Shown here piece by piece: positions 9,470 to 17,834 of a DNA stretch of 64,000 nt (within the stretch, counting starts at the first letter, position 1; every line of letters starts with the position of its first letter). A program made the translations under genes and the position numbers. Where the stretch lies: NCBI RefSeq assembly GCF_021389955.1, contig NZ_CP089980.1, forward strand, positions 4,087,001 through 4,151,000, written 5' to 3'. Source of the DNA: Fulvivirga maritima. GTDB taxonomy: Bacteria; Bacteroidota; Bacteroidia; Cytophagales; Cyclobacteriaceae. The notes beneath the pieces are model-generated. The model had not been told where the DNA came from. It was given only the letters and a program-made list of their open reading frames with translations, and did not search any database.

Positions 9470-10102
9470 TCATTTTTTCATATACTCTATTTTCTGAGTT
9501 ACCATAGAAGCCCACTCGCCAGGCGGGTATAATATTCCATCAATTAATAGCTGATTCTCTTCGAATTGGGCTAATCGCCTGCCTCCAAAGCTAAGTGTCG
9601 GGTCTATTTTGTAATTGTAGAATAATGATTCATACTTTTTGCTCATTGATAAGCAGAACTCATGAAATTGCCAAAAAGTGTTAGGCAGATAATGCGGATT
9701 GTTCAGTCTGGTTTGCTCTTTTTTGGGAAGTTTGGTGAAAACCATTTCATAAGACTGATTAATCAATTCCTCAGCCAGCTCCCAGTCAGTTGCTTCTGAG
9801 AAGAGCATCATAGACCAGTATTTAGGAGACATTTCTGAGGGTTTGATGTTGCTGTCTTGCTCATAAATTTCCTTTATGGTTTCCGGGTTATGTTTAAAGT
9901 ATGTGCCGCAACCATCCACATCAGCCGCACGGAAGAAATTAACGAATCGCTTGGCTTCTTTAAACTGACTCTGCTGTATACCGATTTCCAAAAACTCATC
10001 ATCCGGGTCTTTGAAGTTACCTATCTCATTAGATAAAAAAACACTTCCTGGTTTTTCGAAAGTCATTTTAAGTAGCTTATCGTAATTCTCCCTATCTATC
10101 AT
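9470..10102 (-). CDS. Hypothetical protein, coupled to a DUF4304 gene
   Basis: A 210-residue, soluble, acidic protein rich in aromatic residues with no signal peptide. I do not recognise a family. Its ATG overlaps the stop of the upstream DUF4304 gene by four bases, so the two are translated together. It is presumably cytosolic. The pairing with a DUF4304 protein, a family often found among polymorphic-toxin immunity-type proteins, hints at a similar role, but no toxin gene is adjacent. Confidence 0.65.
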   Translation of the reverse strand: MIDRENYDKLLKMTFEKPGSVFLSNEIGNFKDPDDEFLEIGIQQSQFKEAKRFVNFFRAADVDGCGTYFKHNPETIKEIYEQDSNIKPSEMSPKYWSMMLFSEATDWELAEELINQSYEMVFTKLPKKEQTRLNNPHYLPNTFWQFHEFCLSMSKKYESLFYNYKIDPTLSFGGRRLAQFEENQLLIDGILYPPGEWASMVTQKIEYMKK

Positions 10103-10719
10103 TTTATAATATCCTTCATTTTGTAGTTGCGTTTATGGGCGGCTAACATTTCATTAGTGCTATTTTCAATTTTAGCCCACCTTTGGTCTTCTTTAAACTT
10201 CTCATGGAGCAGCTGTACATAAGTTTTTAACCTTTCATCATTTGACGAAAGTAGCAGGTACAGACAAAGTTCCTTGCGCTTATATAGACCGTTGTTCTCT
10301 ATCATGAGATCTGCCAAATCAGTGGTTGACTTTATGGATTCTGATTTGGTTAGAGCGGTTTTTAGTGTAGAAATAAGTTCTTCAAAGAGTAAATTGATTG
10401 AAGTAGCTGAAGTAATGAGGAAAGAATCTGTAGCCATAGGATGAATGCGATTATGATAATAGCATTCATGTTCTTTCGGTTTATGGTTAGTGGGGAGCCC
10501 TAAAACTTCATCAATAGAGGAGGAGTGTATGCCAAAGTTGACGTAGAACTTCAATTCTTCAAAGCTATTACCATGACTTTTTTGCAAGTTGATTACCATC
10601 ACCAAATCGTTAAGGTGTAGGTAATAATTGAGGCCTGCTTTTTTAAAACCAGCAGATTTTAGAAAAGGGGAAATACTTTCTTTTACCAGTAAGTTGAATT
10701 TTTCTTTTAGGTCACTCAT
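10099..10719 (-). CDS. DUF4304 domain protein
   Basis: A 206-residue protein whose N-terminal 130 residues follow the DUF4304 pattern: a helix ending in FLKSAGFKKAGLNYY, then LVMVINLQKSHGNSFEELKFYVNFGI. In this family the strand reading V-I-N-x-Q-K-S is a hallmark. The C-terminal 70 residues are helical. DUF4304 proteins are small cytosolic proteins of unknown biochemical activity, found in many accessory regions. It is the first gene of a two- or three-gene minus-strand group with the downstream unknown protein. Confidence 0.75.
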   Translation of the reverse strand: MSDLKEKFNLLVKESISPFLKSAGFKKAGLNYYLHLNDLVMVINLQKSHGNSFEELKFYVNFGIHSSSIDEVLGLPTNHKPKEHECYYHNRIHPMATDSFLITSATSINLLFEELISTLKTALTKSESIKSTTDLADLMIENNGLYKRKELCLYLLLSSNDERLKTYVQLLHEKFKEDQRWAKIENSTNEMLAAHKRNYKMKDIIK

Positions 10720-10752
10720 CTTTTGTAGTTCAATTCATTGAGTTTTCAACTG

Positions 10753-11280
10753 CTAATAAGGTATTTTATAAACCTCTTCAATAGCTTTTTTTCTATTATG
10801 GTAAGTGTTAACAATGCTTTCAGGATCCCAATCTTCCTTTTCTGATTTTCCTGTTCCTCTAGTATAGAAATTCATCATTACTCCGTCATCGAAATAGTAT
10901 TTTCCAGTCCAGCTATTGTCATCATTTTCACTTATGGCCTCTTGCTTTATTTTTTCTTTGGCAAAAAGTAATCGATGATCTTTTTCTAAGTAATATTCTT
11001 TCATTGCCTCATTGCCTTTCAACCAACTGATGGTAATGAGCGTAAAAGTTGAGTCCTGATGAATATCTGCCGTAGCTTTGACATTATTAATATGGAAGTG
11101 GATGTTTTCTGATGGTTCAGTTACAGATAGCTTTTCCATTCTATTGAATATAGAGTCTAACAGGCCAAAATACTCTAGCTCCGAGGTGTTAGCGAATTCT
11201 GAAGTATTACCGCAGGAACATAGATATGAGATTGCCACTCCAGTTAAAATGAAATTATACCACCCTCGCTTCATTAACAT
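10753..11280 (-). CDS. Hypothetical lipoprotein
   Basis: About 175 residues. The N-terminus is a lipoprotein signal ending in AISYLCSCGN (lipobox Cys near residue 23). Two ATGs are possible, at 11280 and 11274; the second gives the more typical short signal. The mature part is beta-rich and charged, without recognisable motifs. It lies 33 bases upstream of the DUF4304 gene on the same strand and may be co-transcribed. Probably attached to the inner or outer membrane; function unknown. Confidence 0.65.
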   Translation of the reverse strand: MLMKRGWYNFILTGVAISYLCSCGNTSEFANTSELEYFGLLDSIFNRMEKLSVTEPSENIHFHINNVKATADIHQDSTFTLITISWLKGNEAMKEYYLEKDHRLLFAKEKIKQEAISENDDNSWTGKYYFDDGVMMNFYTRGTGKSEKEDWDPESIVNTYHNRKKAIEEVYKIPY

Positions 11281-11592
11281 AAATCTTCTCTTTTAAGTCA
11301 ATGACAAAAGTACAAAGCCGGTATTCGGCGGATGTACTTATAAAAGGTGAATTATGAAAATCACTAAAAACCATGAGGGATGAGTTTAATAGACTAAAAA
11401 CTTTGTGGTGAGGTAACTTATGTGAGTTTTTAGTGGGGAGAGATACGGTTGAAATGAATTCAATCTAATTACCGAGGAAATATTTGAAGTGAGTCTAATA
11501 CCTATCATAAACATAGAAAGGTGAAATCGGAAATTTTAATGCATTTGTGTATATTATTGAATCTTAAAGATCAAATGAAGATTTAACATATT
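11281..11592. other. Intergenic region without recognisable features
   Basis: This 312-base stretch separates divergent lipoprotein genes and must hold their promoters. I see no open frame, strong hairpin or repeat in it, only AT-rich DNA. Confidence 0.6.
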
Positions 11593-11742
11593 ATGAAAAT
11601 TAATAAAACTATTGTTTTGGCTGTTTTATCGTTCTTTTTATTGGCTGTTAGCTCATGTGCTGACCCGTATGAAGAAATAAAACGTAATGATAATGAGTCT
11701 GCGGAAACTGTTGGAGGAGGCAGAGAAGCTGATCGAGATTGA
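11593..11742 (+). CDS. Small lipoprotein (49 residues)
   Basis: A short frame encoding a textbook lipoprotein signal (MKINKTIVLAVLSFFLLAV then SSCAD, Cys at residue 22) followed by only 27 charged residues containing three consecutive Gly. The signal peptide is too well formed for a chance frame. It sits about 135 bases ahead of the TPR lipoprotein gene on the same strand. Small lipoproteins of this kind are common in the phylum and mostly uncharacterised. Confidence 0.6.
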   Translation: MKINKTIVLAVLSFFLLAVSSCADPYEEIKRNDNESAETVGGGREADRD

Positions 11743-11878
11743 TTAATATCTCGAGATAGATGATAATTAAACCTTAATTATTCTATAAAAGTATCTCATG
11801 TAAGATTTATGAAAGTTTAATTGTCATTTATTCCTAGTATTGTTGAATTTAGTTAATCAATTAAAAGACCTAAACCTA

Positions 11879-13264
11879 ATGCCCAATTTCATTATACCCT
11901 TAAAAGCAATTGCTTGTTGCTTAATAATATTCATTTGTTTTAGTGCTTGTTCTACAAATGAGGAAGTGCTTCCTGATAGTATGCCTGAAGATATTAGTTC
12001 TTTAGAACGATTGCTGAATAATGATCTTAATAGTGATGGAAAACTTGAGGTATACTATAATTTGTATAAAAAAAGTAGATATATAGATTCTGAAAAATCT
12101 AAAGGCTATGTTCAAAGTATGATGAATTTGGCAATTGAATCCAAAAATACTTTATATGAGGCTAAAGCATTACATAGTTTGGGGCTAATTGAAAGAGATG
12201 AAAAGGATTATGTTCAATCGGTTAGGTATTTCTTGAAAGCCATTGAGTTATTCAAGGAAAATGGAGATGAGGTTAGGGCTGCAGATGATATTAATAATAT
12301 TGGGCTAATATTTTTAGATATTGAGGGGTATAAAAAGGCTATTTCCTATTTCGAAAGGGCTGCTGAAATTTATGATAATCATAAAGATTTAAAATTTTTA
12401 TCCATAGCTTACTCTAATATCTCTTTTTGCTACTCTAATCTTTCAGCTTTTTCTGAAGCATATAAGTATTTAAATGAGTCAATTGAATTGCAAAAAGCAG
12501 CAGATTCTAAAGACTTTGAAAGTCTGGCTTATTTATATAATACTTTGGGATATATTAGTTTTGGTGATCAGAATTTTAAAAATGCGATTGACCATTATAA
12601 TATGGCTCTTTCTTTTAATCCTGATGATGCGAGCAAAGCTGATATTTATTACAACTTGGTAGAGGCTTATATGTATTTAGATCAGATGAAAGAAGCTGAA
12701 AAATGGTTGAATCAAGCAAAAAGTTTGTCTAAAGAAGAAGTAGAAGATTTTAACACTTTAATATTGAGATATAATATTGAAGGGGAATTCTATCAAAGAT
12801 TGAAGAAACATGATAGAGCTATTAAGGTTTTAAATGAGGTCATTGCTAAGGTTGATAAAAATAAACTCTATGAGCCCCTAACGGAAACTTTAGATTTAAT
12901 AGAGAATTCTCAAAAAGCAATAGTCAAAGATCACATGACTGTTCCTGCGAGTGATATTTTTAAGATACATGATTTAAGAAGAACTCAATCTGAATTAAAA
13001 AAACAAGTATTAGATGATTTAGATTATGAGTCATTAATAGGGTTATTGGACAAAGAAGTTTATATCTATCAGAGTAAAGTGAAGCAGGCCAGAATTGATA
13101 GTAGTCGGATAAATACTATTAAAACAATTAGTGCTTTTGTTGGGCTTGCTTTTGCTATGTTAATTGTATCGATGATTATAATCAATAGGAAAAGGCAGCT
13201 CTATAAAGGGGAACATTTTAAAATGAATAAATTAAGAGAGTTGTTTGATAATAATAATGTTTAG
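11879..13264 (+). CDS. TPR-repeat lipoprotein with C-terminal membrane helix, paralogue of 8060-9398
   Basis: About 461 residues from the ATG at 11879, chosen because it opens a lipoprotein signal (CCLIIFICFSACST); a TTG-started frame extends 13 codons upstream. Five to six TPRs cover roughly residues 70-330 (for example YVQSVRYFLKAIELFKENGD and YKKAISYFERAAEIY). A coiled-coil segment and a membrane helix (TISAFVGLAFAMLIVSMIII) follow, and the protein ends about 30 residues later with MNKLRELFDNNNV. The architecture is that of a TPR sensor lacking an output domain. The paralogue at 8060 has the same plan but a frameshift. The partner, if any, is unknown. Confidence 0.8.
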   Translation: MPNFIIPLKAIACCLIIFICFSACSTNEEVLPDSMPEDISSLERLLNNDLNSDGKLEVYYNLYKKSRYIDSEKSKGYVQSMMNLAIESKNTLYEAKALHSLGLIERDEKDYVQSVRYFLKAIELFKENGDEVRAADDINNIGLIFLDIEGYKKAISYFERAAEIYDNHKDLKFLSIAYSNISFCYSNLSAFSEAYKYLNESIELQKAADSKDFESLAYLYNTLGYISFGDQNFKNAIDHYNMALSFNPDDASKADIYYNLVEAYMYLDQMKEAEKWLNQAKSLSKEEVEDFNTLILRYNIEGEFYQRLKKHDRAIKVLNEVIAKVDKNKLYEPLTETLDLIENSQKAIVKDHMTVPASDIFKIHDLRRTQSELKKQVLDDLDYESLIGLLDKEVYIYQSKVKQARIDSSRINTIKTISAFVGLAFAMLIVSMIIINRKRQLYKGEHFKMNKLRELFDNNNV

Positions 13265-13289
13265 TCAAACGCTGGATGTTTTGATGAGA

Positions 13290-13743
13290 TCAATTATTTC
13301 CCCTTCTCCTCAAACCTAAATGAGCCAATAATACCAAAAGGCCGAAGCCTCCTCCAGCAATACTCACACCCATCCATTGAAAATGAGTCCAGGCGAGGCC
13401 GCCTATGAGTGTGCCTGTGGCGCCACCTACAAAGTACATCACCATATACACGGTGTTGATACGGTTTCTTTCAGGAGGATTGCCTTCAAATATGATCGTT
13501 TGATTCACTATATGTACTGATTGAATGCCTAAATCAAGAAAAAGGGCTCCTATTATCAGGCCTATAATGCTGGCATGAGAAAGCCCAAGCACTACCCAGG
13601 AAATGATGATAATGAGTACAGAGACTATAATAATGTGGTTTTTGTTAAAATGATCAGTCAAACGCCCCACATAGGAAGCAGCTACCGCACCAGCTATGCC
13701 TACAAAACCAAAAGAGCCGGCAGCTGGACCTGCTACATTTGAT
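13290..13743 (-). pseudogene. MFS transporter, 3' fragment cut off by IS3-family insertion
   Basis: The minus strand from 13743 down encodes the last 150 residues of a major-facilitator transporter: NVAGPAAGSFGFVGIAGA, then VGRLTDHFNKNH (the loop motif between helices) and three to four more membrane helices ending RRRGNN. Its 5' portion lies beyond the insertion, at 14968-15727. A methionine at 13670 would allow only an internal 126-residue product, so the gene is inactive as a transporter. Confidence 0.85.
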
Positions 13744-13784
13744 TGGACAGTAAGTTAAGCGCTTTTGAGTTAAATTTACTAAAT

Positions 13785-14099
13785 ATGAAAAGAGCAAGAA
13801 GAGAGTTTGACAAGGAGTTTAAACAGATGGCAGTGAACCTGTGCCTGTCAGGAAAAAGTACAAGAGAAGTAGCTGATGAGCTTGGTTTAAGGACTGAGCT
13901 GGTTACCCGATGGAAACGTGAATACAATGAGTACAAAGAAGGTAGTTTTTCAGGTCATGGTAATCAGAATTTAACCTCAGAACAAAAGGAGATAGCCCGT
14001 TTAAAACGAGAACTGCGTGAAGCCCAACTAGAAAGGGATATTTTAAAAAAGGCAGTAAGCATCTTCTCCAAGGGAGACAACAAATATTCCGGTTCATAA
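13785..14099 (+). CDS. IS3-family transposase OrfA (helix-turn-helix and leucine zipper)
   Basis: About 104 residues from the ATG at 13785. An N-terminal helix-turn-helix of the HTH_Tnp_1 type (FDKEFKQMAVNLCLSG, TREVADELGL, VTRWKREY) binds the element's ends, and the C-terminal coiled coil (EIARLKRELREAQLERDILK) mediates oligomerisation. The frame contains a slippery heptamer near its end that allows fusion to OrfB. The protein alone normally acts as a regulator and the OrfAB fusion as the transposase. Confidence 0.92.
   Translation: MKRARREFDKEFKQMAVNLCLSGKSTREVADELGLRTELVTRWKREYNEYKEGSFSGHGNQNLTSEQKEIARLKRELREAQLERDILKKAVSIFSKGDNKYSGS
14045..14051 (+). promoter_or_regulatory. Probable -1 ribosomal frameshift site (A6G) joining orfA to orfB
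   Basis: In the orfA frame the codons read TTA AAA AAG, giving the A-AAA-AAG heptamer used by many IS3 elements. A -1 slip here leads into a frame that stays open through GSKHLLQGRQQIFRFIKEY into OrfB, giving the expected OrfAB fusion. Confidence 0.7.
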
Positions 14100-14131
14100 A
14101 GGAATACAACCACAGATTTGGTGTTGAGAGG

Positions 14132-14956
14132 ATGTGTAAAGTACTTAAAGTCAGTAGAAGTGGTTTCTATAATTGGAGCAACAGAAGGCCATCAATGAGA
14201 AAGTTGGAGAATGAAAAGGTATCCGCATGTATCAGGACTATACACAGCAATAGCAGAGGAAGGTATGGTAGCCCGAAGATCACCGAGGAGTTACGAGACC
14301 TGGGTTGGCGTATCTCTCGCCCCAGAGTGGCCAGGATCATGCGTAACCAGGGCATTAGAAGTATTATTTGCAGAAAGTTCAGAGGAACTACCACCCAATC
14401 AAGACACAACTATCCAGTAGCTAAAAACCTATTAAACAGAGATTTTCAGGCAAACCTTCCGGGGCATAAATGGGTCTCTGATATTACATACATCCCCACT
14501 GGTCAAGGTTGGATGTATTTAACCATCATTATGGATTTGTACGATCGAAAGATTATAGGATGGTCATTGAGTAGGTCTATGGCGTGCCATGATACAATAT
14601 GGCCAGCCTGGAGAATGGCTTTAATTAATAGGCCAATAACAAACCAATTAATATTTCATTCCGACCGGGGAGTGCAGTATGCCACCTATTCTTTTTCAGA
14701 TCACCTCAAAAGTAAGGGTATACAACAAAGCATGAGTAGAAAAGGTAATTGCTGGGATAATGCTGTGGCAGAAAACTTCTTTAAGATACTGAAGTCAGAA
14801 CTGGTCAAACATACCAATTTCTATAGTATTCTTCAGGCCAAGAATGACCTGTTCGAATTTATAGAAATATGGTATAATAGAAAAAGAAAACATTCGCACT
14901 TAGGATATAAGACGCCTGAACAATTTAATAACCATAACTATTCAAAATGTGCTTAA
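14132..14956 (+). CDS. IS3-family transposase OrfB (DDE integrase core)
   Basis: A 274-residue catalytic subunit with an HTH_21 segment at its start (MCKVLKVSRSGFYNW) and an rve integrase core. The DDE residues lie in KWVSDITYIP, FHSDRGVQYA and NCWDNAVAENFFKILKSE. The frame is open upstream of the ATG (FRFIKEYNHRFGVER), as expected for expression as a -1 fusion to OrfA. All catalytic motifs are intact, so the element may still move. It ends inside the right terminal repeat. Confidence 0.93.
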   Translation: MCKVLKVSRSGFYNWSNRRPSMRKLENEKVSACIRTIHSNSRGRYGSPKITEELRDLGWRISRPRVARIMRNQGIRSIICRKFRGTTTQSRHNYPVAKNLLNRDFQANLPGHKWVSDITYIPTGQGWMYLTIIMDLYDRKIIGWSLSRSMACHDTIWPAWRMALINRPITNQLIFHSDRGVQYATYSFSDHLKSKGIQQSMSRKGNCWDNAVAENFFKILKSELVKHTNFYSILQAKNDLFEFIEIWYNRKRKHSHLGYKTPEQFNNHNYSKCA

Positions 14957-14967
14957 CTTATTGTCCA

Positions 14968-15727
14968 GTTTTTTGTTGCAAATCCAAGCCTCACTTCCCA
15001 TATTAAAGGGCTCACTTTCTAGTAAGAATACTAATGTAGTCCAGAAAATGCTGAAGCTAGCGAAGTCTAATGCTCCTCTTAATGCTGCTAGTCTTAAGCG
15101 CGGTCTGGTTTTAAATTGATCTATGATAGACTTCAGCAATTGACCGTAGTTGCCTTTAAAATCAGGCGTAAGTTTGGGTAGCTTAATTTTGAGGAGCATC
15201 CATAATAATACCATAATACCTGCTGCTATAAAATACATCGACCTCCAGCCCAGGTGTGCTCCAATGAAGCCACTTACTGTGCGAGAGCCTAAAATTCCTA
15301 TGAACATACCCGTCATTACAGAGCCGATGGCAGCACCGCGCTTCTCATCTGATGCCAGCTGTGCAGCCATTGGCACAAATAGTTGAGGGAGTACCGAGCT
15401 TAGCCCTATAAAGAAGCTGGCTATCATCAATACATGTACGGTAGGAGCTAAAGCTGCAGCCAATAATGCTACTATAATGAAAATAAAATCAGATAATATC
15501 AGGTTTTTCCTTTCAAACTTATCACCCAAAGGTACTATCAGAAACAAACCCACAGCATAACCTATTTGGGTGAGCATAGGAATAAGACTCACCTCAGATT
15601 CTGCAATATGAAAAGAGCGGGCCATCTCACCCAATAGGGGTTGGTTGTAATAGTTATTGGCTACTACAAGACCTGTACCTGCGGCCATGAGTATGAGAAG
15701 CTGTTTTGATAAGGGTTGATTGGTCAA
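14968..15727 (-). pseudogene. MFS transporter, 5' fragment cut off by IS3-family insertion
   Basis: The minus strand from 15727 encodes the first 250 or so residues of an MFS drug-efflux-type transporter: seven to eight membrane helices starting MTNQPLSKQLLILMAAG and the loop motif PLGDKFERKN. It reads into the insertion after MGSEAWICNKK and then stops. It was the last gene of the minus-strand series that begins with DoxX, 30 bases after the Bcr/CflA-type gene. The continuation is at 13290-13743. Confidence 0.87.
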
Positions 15728-15757
15728 CTTTAGAATGGGTTAAGGGTAATGGATTTA

Positions 15758-16981
15758 TTATTTGCCGGCGTTTGAACTGGAAATACTGCTCTTTTTAGCA
15801 CTGCTGAGCCAAAAGGTGAAAGCTATCAGGCCTATTACGGCAAACCCCAGATAGCCATGCCCGAGGGGTTGCTCATGAAATGGCTGAAACACAGCTATAG
15901 AGCCATAGCTTAAAAAGGAGGTTAAAAAATAAGTTCCTCCGCCAGTAATACCGTTAGATATTCCGGCATATTCTGGGAAACGGGAGAGACAGTAAGTGAA
16001 GAATATATTAAACATAAAACCAGCAGCTACATGTATCATAAAAGCAGTAATAGATAATGATAAAAGGCTTTGGCCAGACCAACCTGCTATGATCATTACT
16101 ATGGCTATAAGTAGTTGTGAACTGAGGGCTGAATATGATTTATTTCGAGTTTTATAGTTGAGCATGGCTTTAGATAAGAAGCCTCCGCACATCCAGGCTA
16201 TTCCTAAAAGTAGTGAGATATAACCTGTAATTACTGGTGGGTACCCCATTTCATGCTCAATGATAAATGGACCGGACATGCTGTACATCATTACCATGCC
16301 ATAGCTGATGCCTGTCATGCCTACTCCTAAGGCAAAATCTGATGTTTTGAACATCTTGAAATAGACTGATAAAGTAGACTTTAGTCTTAATGGGTGGGTT
16401 TTGTTAATAGTTTCACCAGAGAAAATAGCTTCTAAAATAAATAGTAAAAAGCCATAGACCGTGAGTACATAAAAGTTACTTCTCCAGGTAAAATAGGTTT
16501 CAAGATAACCGCCTACAAACGGTGCTAATATAGGAGCGGCAGCCCAAATAATGGTCATGGAAGAAAGCAGGCTTCTCTGTTTTTGGCCTTCGTATACATC
16601 TACAAAGAACACCCTTTTGCCAACCACCGCAAAGCCCGCACATACTCCTTGTAATGCACGCATAGCCAGGATAACGTTAATATTATTTGAAAGGGCAATA
16701 GCTAAGCTGGAAAAGGAAAATAGAAGTAGCGCCAAAAGTGTTATTCGGTACCTTCCAAGGGCATCCAGAATGCTGCCGGCAAGAATTTGGGTGATGCCAT
16801 AGCTTATTAGAAAGAAGGAGAGGGTCAGCTGAATAGTGCTTTCAGGTAGTCCCAGGTCTACTGCCATATGTGGCATAGATGGTAAATAAATATCTGTAAC
16901 CAACCCAGAGAGTGGTACTACTGAAAATGCCAATATAGTGGCAATCTTCTTATTGTGCTCTGTTATTCTTCTTACTGCCAT
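15758..16981 (-). CDS. Bcr/CflA-type multidrug MFS efflux transporter
   Basis: A 407-residue inner-membrane protein with twelve predicted helices. The opening LSGLVTDIYLPSMPHMAVDL with an acidic residue in helix 1 and the loop-2 motif GSILDALGRYR are typical of the Bcr/CflA branch of the DHA1 drug:proton antiporters (bicyclomycin, sulfonamides, chloramphenicol in known relatives). The start is the ATG 6 bases from the end of the upstream hydrolase gene. It lies in the minus-strand run with two other MFS genes. The actual substrate is not predictable. Confidence 0.85.
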   Translation of the reverse strand: MAVRRITEHNKKIATILAFSVVPLSGLVTDIYLPSMPHMAVDLGLPESTIQLTLSFFLISYGITQILAGSILDALGRYRITLLALLLFSFSSLAIALSNNINVILAMRALQGVCAGFAVVGKRVFFVDVYEGQKQRSLLSSMTIIWAAAPILAPFVGGYLETYFTWRSNFYVLTVYGFLLFILEAIFSGETINKTHPLRLKSTLSVYFKMFKTSDFALGVGMTGISYGMVMMYSMSGPFIIEHEMGYPPVITGYISLLLGIAWMCGGFLSKAMLNYKTRNKSYSALSSQLLIAIVMIIAGWSGQSLLSLSITAFMIHVAAGFMFNIFFTYCLSRFPEYAGISNGITGGGTYFLTSFLSYGSIAVFQPFHEQPLGHGYLGFAVIGLIAFTFWLSSAKKSSISSSNAGK

Positions 16982-16987
16982 TAGTGT

Positions 16988-17833
16988 TTATTGTCCTACG
17001 GACTCCTCCATCATTATTCTCCATACATTCATATGAAGCCATTCATCGTAATTTTTTAAATTTTCATATTGAGGCATTTTTACCGTATTGGGTATTTCAA
17101 AAAAAGGAGTATCACTTTTCAGTGCCTTCCTTACCTCGGTGTAAAGATCGTCAAAGTAATTTTGGATGAGCGTTATATCGGTTCTATCACCTATTGCTCT
17201 TACGTGTGCCATGTATACATCATCAAATTCTAACTTCTGAATTTCTTTGAGATGAGCCACCCAATTTTTAGGTGATGCGTCTGGCAAGTAGGCATATAGT
17301 ACTCTATCTGGTACTACCATGTCAATGATGAAAATACTGTTGTGTTCAGGGAAACGAAAAACAGTCATGCCATTACCGTGGTTTCTTTCATAATAATGCA
17401 GTTCAAGCTCCTTATTGCCGAAAGTGAAAGAGGCTTCATTTCCACTCCAGGTGCTGTCAGGCATGATTACATCTTCTTTATGGGGTATGTTTTTGTATGC
17501 TTCAATGTGGCTAACAAAAGTAGCTCCCTGGTCTTTGAATACCTGCCCGCCACTAATATGATCCCAATGGTTATGGCTATAGAAAACATACTTTACTGGT
17601 AAGTCAGTAACTTTTTCTATGGCTTTCATGGTTGCCTCAGAATGCTTCTTATCGATAGGGTCTATTACAATAACCCCATCATTTGTAACATAGAAGAGCG
17701 AATAGGTACGATCACCCACCAGATATACATTGTCTTTTGCTTTAATAGTTGTTATCTGTTGAGAAAAAACACTTGCCGGCATAGAGCCAGCAAGTGTTAG
17801 AACCAAATATGTCAACCTTAAAAAGTTCTTCAT
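16988..17833 (-). CDS. Exported metallo-beta-lactamase-fold hydrolase
   Basis: A 281-residue protein with a signal peptide (hydrophobic residues 5-24, probable cleavage after FSQ). The zinc-binding motif HNHWDH followed by ISGG is present near residue 103, with further ligands likely in RNHGNG and at FIIDMVV. The fold is the metallo-beta-lactamase superfamily, which covers lactamases, glyoxalase II, lactonases and quinoprotein-relay hydrolases; the sequence does not decide among them. It starts 1 base after the aldo/keto reductase gene and is therefore in the same operon. Confidence 0.85.
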   Translation of the reverse strand: MKNFLRLTYLVLTLAGSMPASVFSQQITTIKAKDNVYLVGDRTYSLFYVTNDGVIVIDPIDKKHSEATMKAIEKVTDLPVKYVFYSHNHWDHISGGQVFKDQGATFVSHIEAYKNIPHKEDVIMPDSTWSGNEASFTFGNKELELHYYERNHGNGMTVFRFPEHNSIFIIDMVVPDRVLYAYLPDASPKNWVAHLKEIQKLEFDDVYMAHVRAIGDRTDITLIQNYFDDLYTEVRKALKSDTPFFEIPNTVKMPQYENLKNYDEWLHMNVWRIMMEESVGQ

Positions 17834-17834
17834 A

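Larger units (their letters stand above)
13744..14967 (+). mobile_element. IS3-family insertion sequence inserted in an MFS gene
   Basis: A 1224-base element. The ends TGGACAGTAAGTTAAGC (left) and the complement of the right end, TGGACAATAAGTTAAGC, form imperfect inverted repeats of about 25 bases. It carries the two overlapping-type frames of the family, orfA and orfB, both intact. It lies opposite to and inside an MFS gene. I could not find a convincing target-site duplication: the flanks read GAT on the left and GTT on the right, and about 20 bases next to the right end do not fit the expected transporter sequence. Confidence 0.88.

Noticed and set aside
13735-14975. Target-site duplication for the IS3-type element
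   Set aside because: Flanking triplets differ (GAT and GTT); a later change or an unusual junction is possible, so no duplication is annotated.
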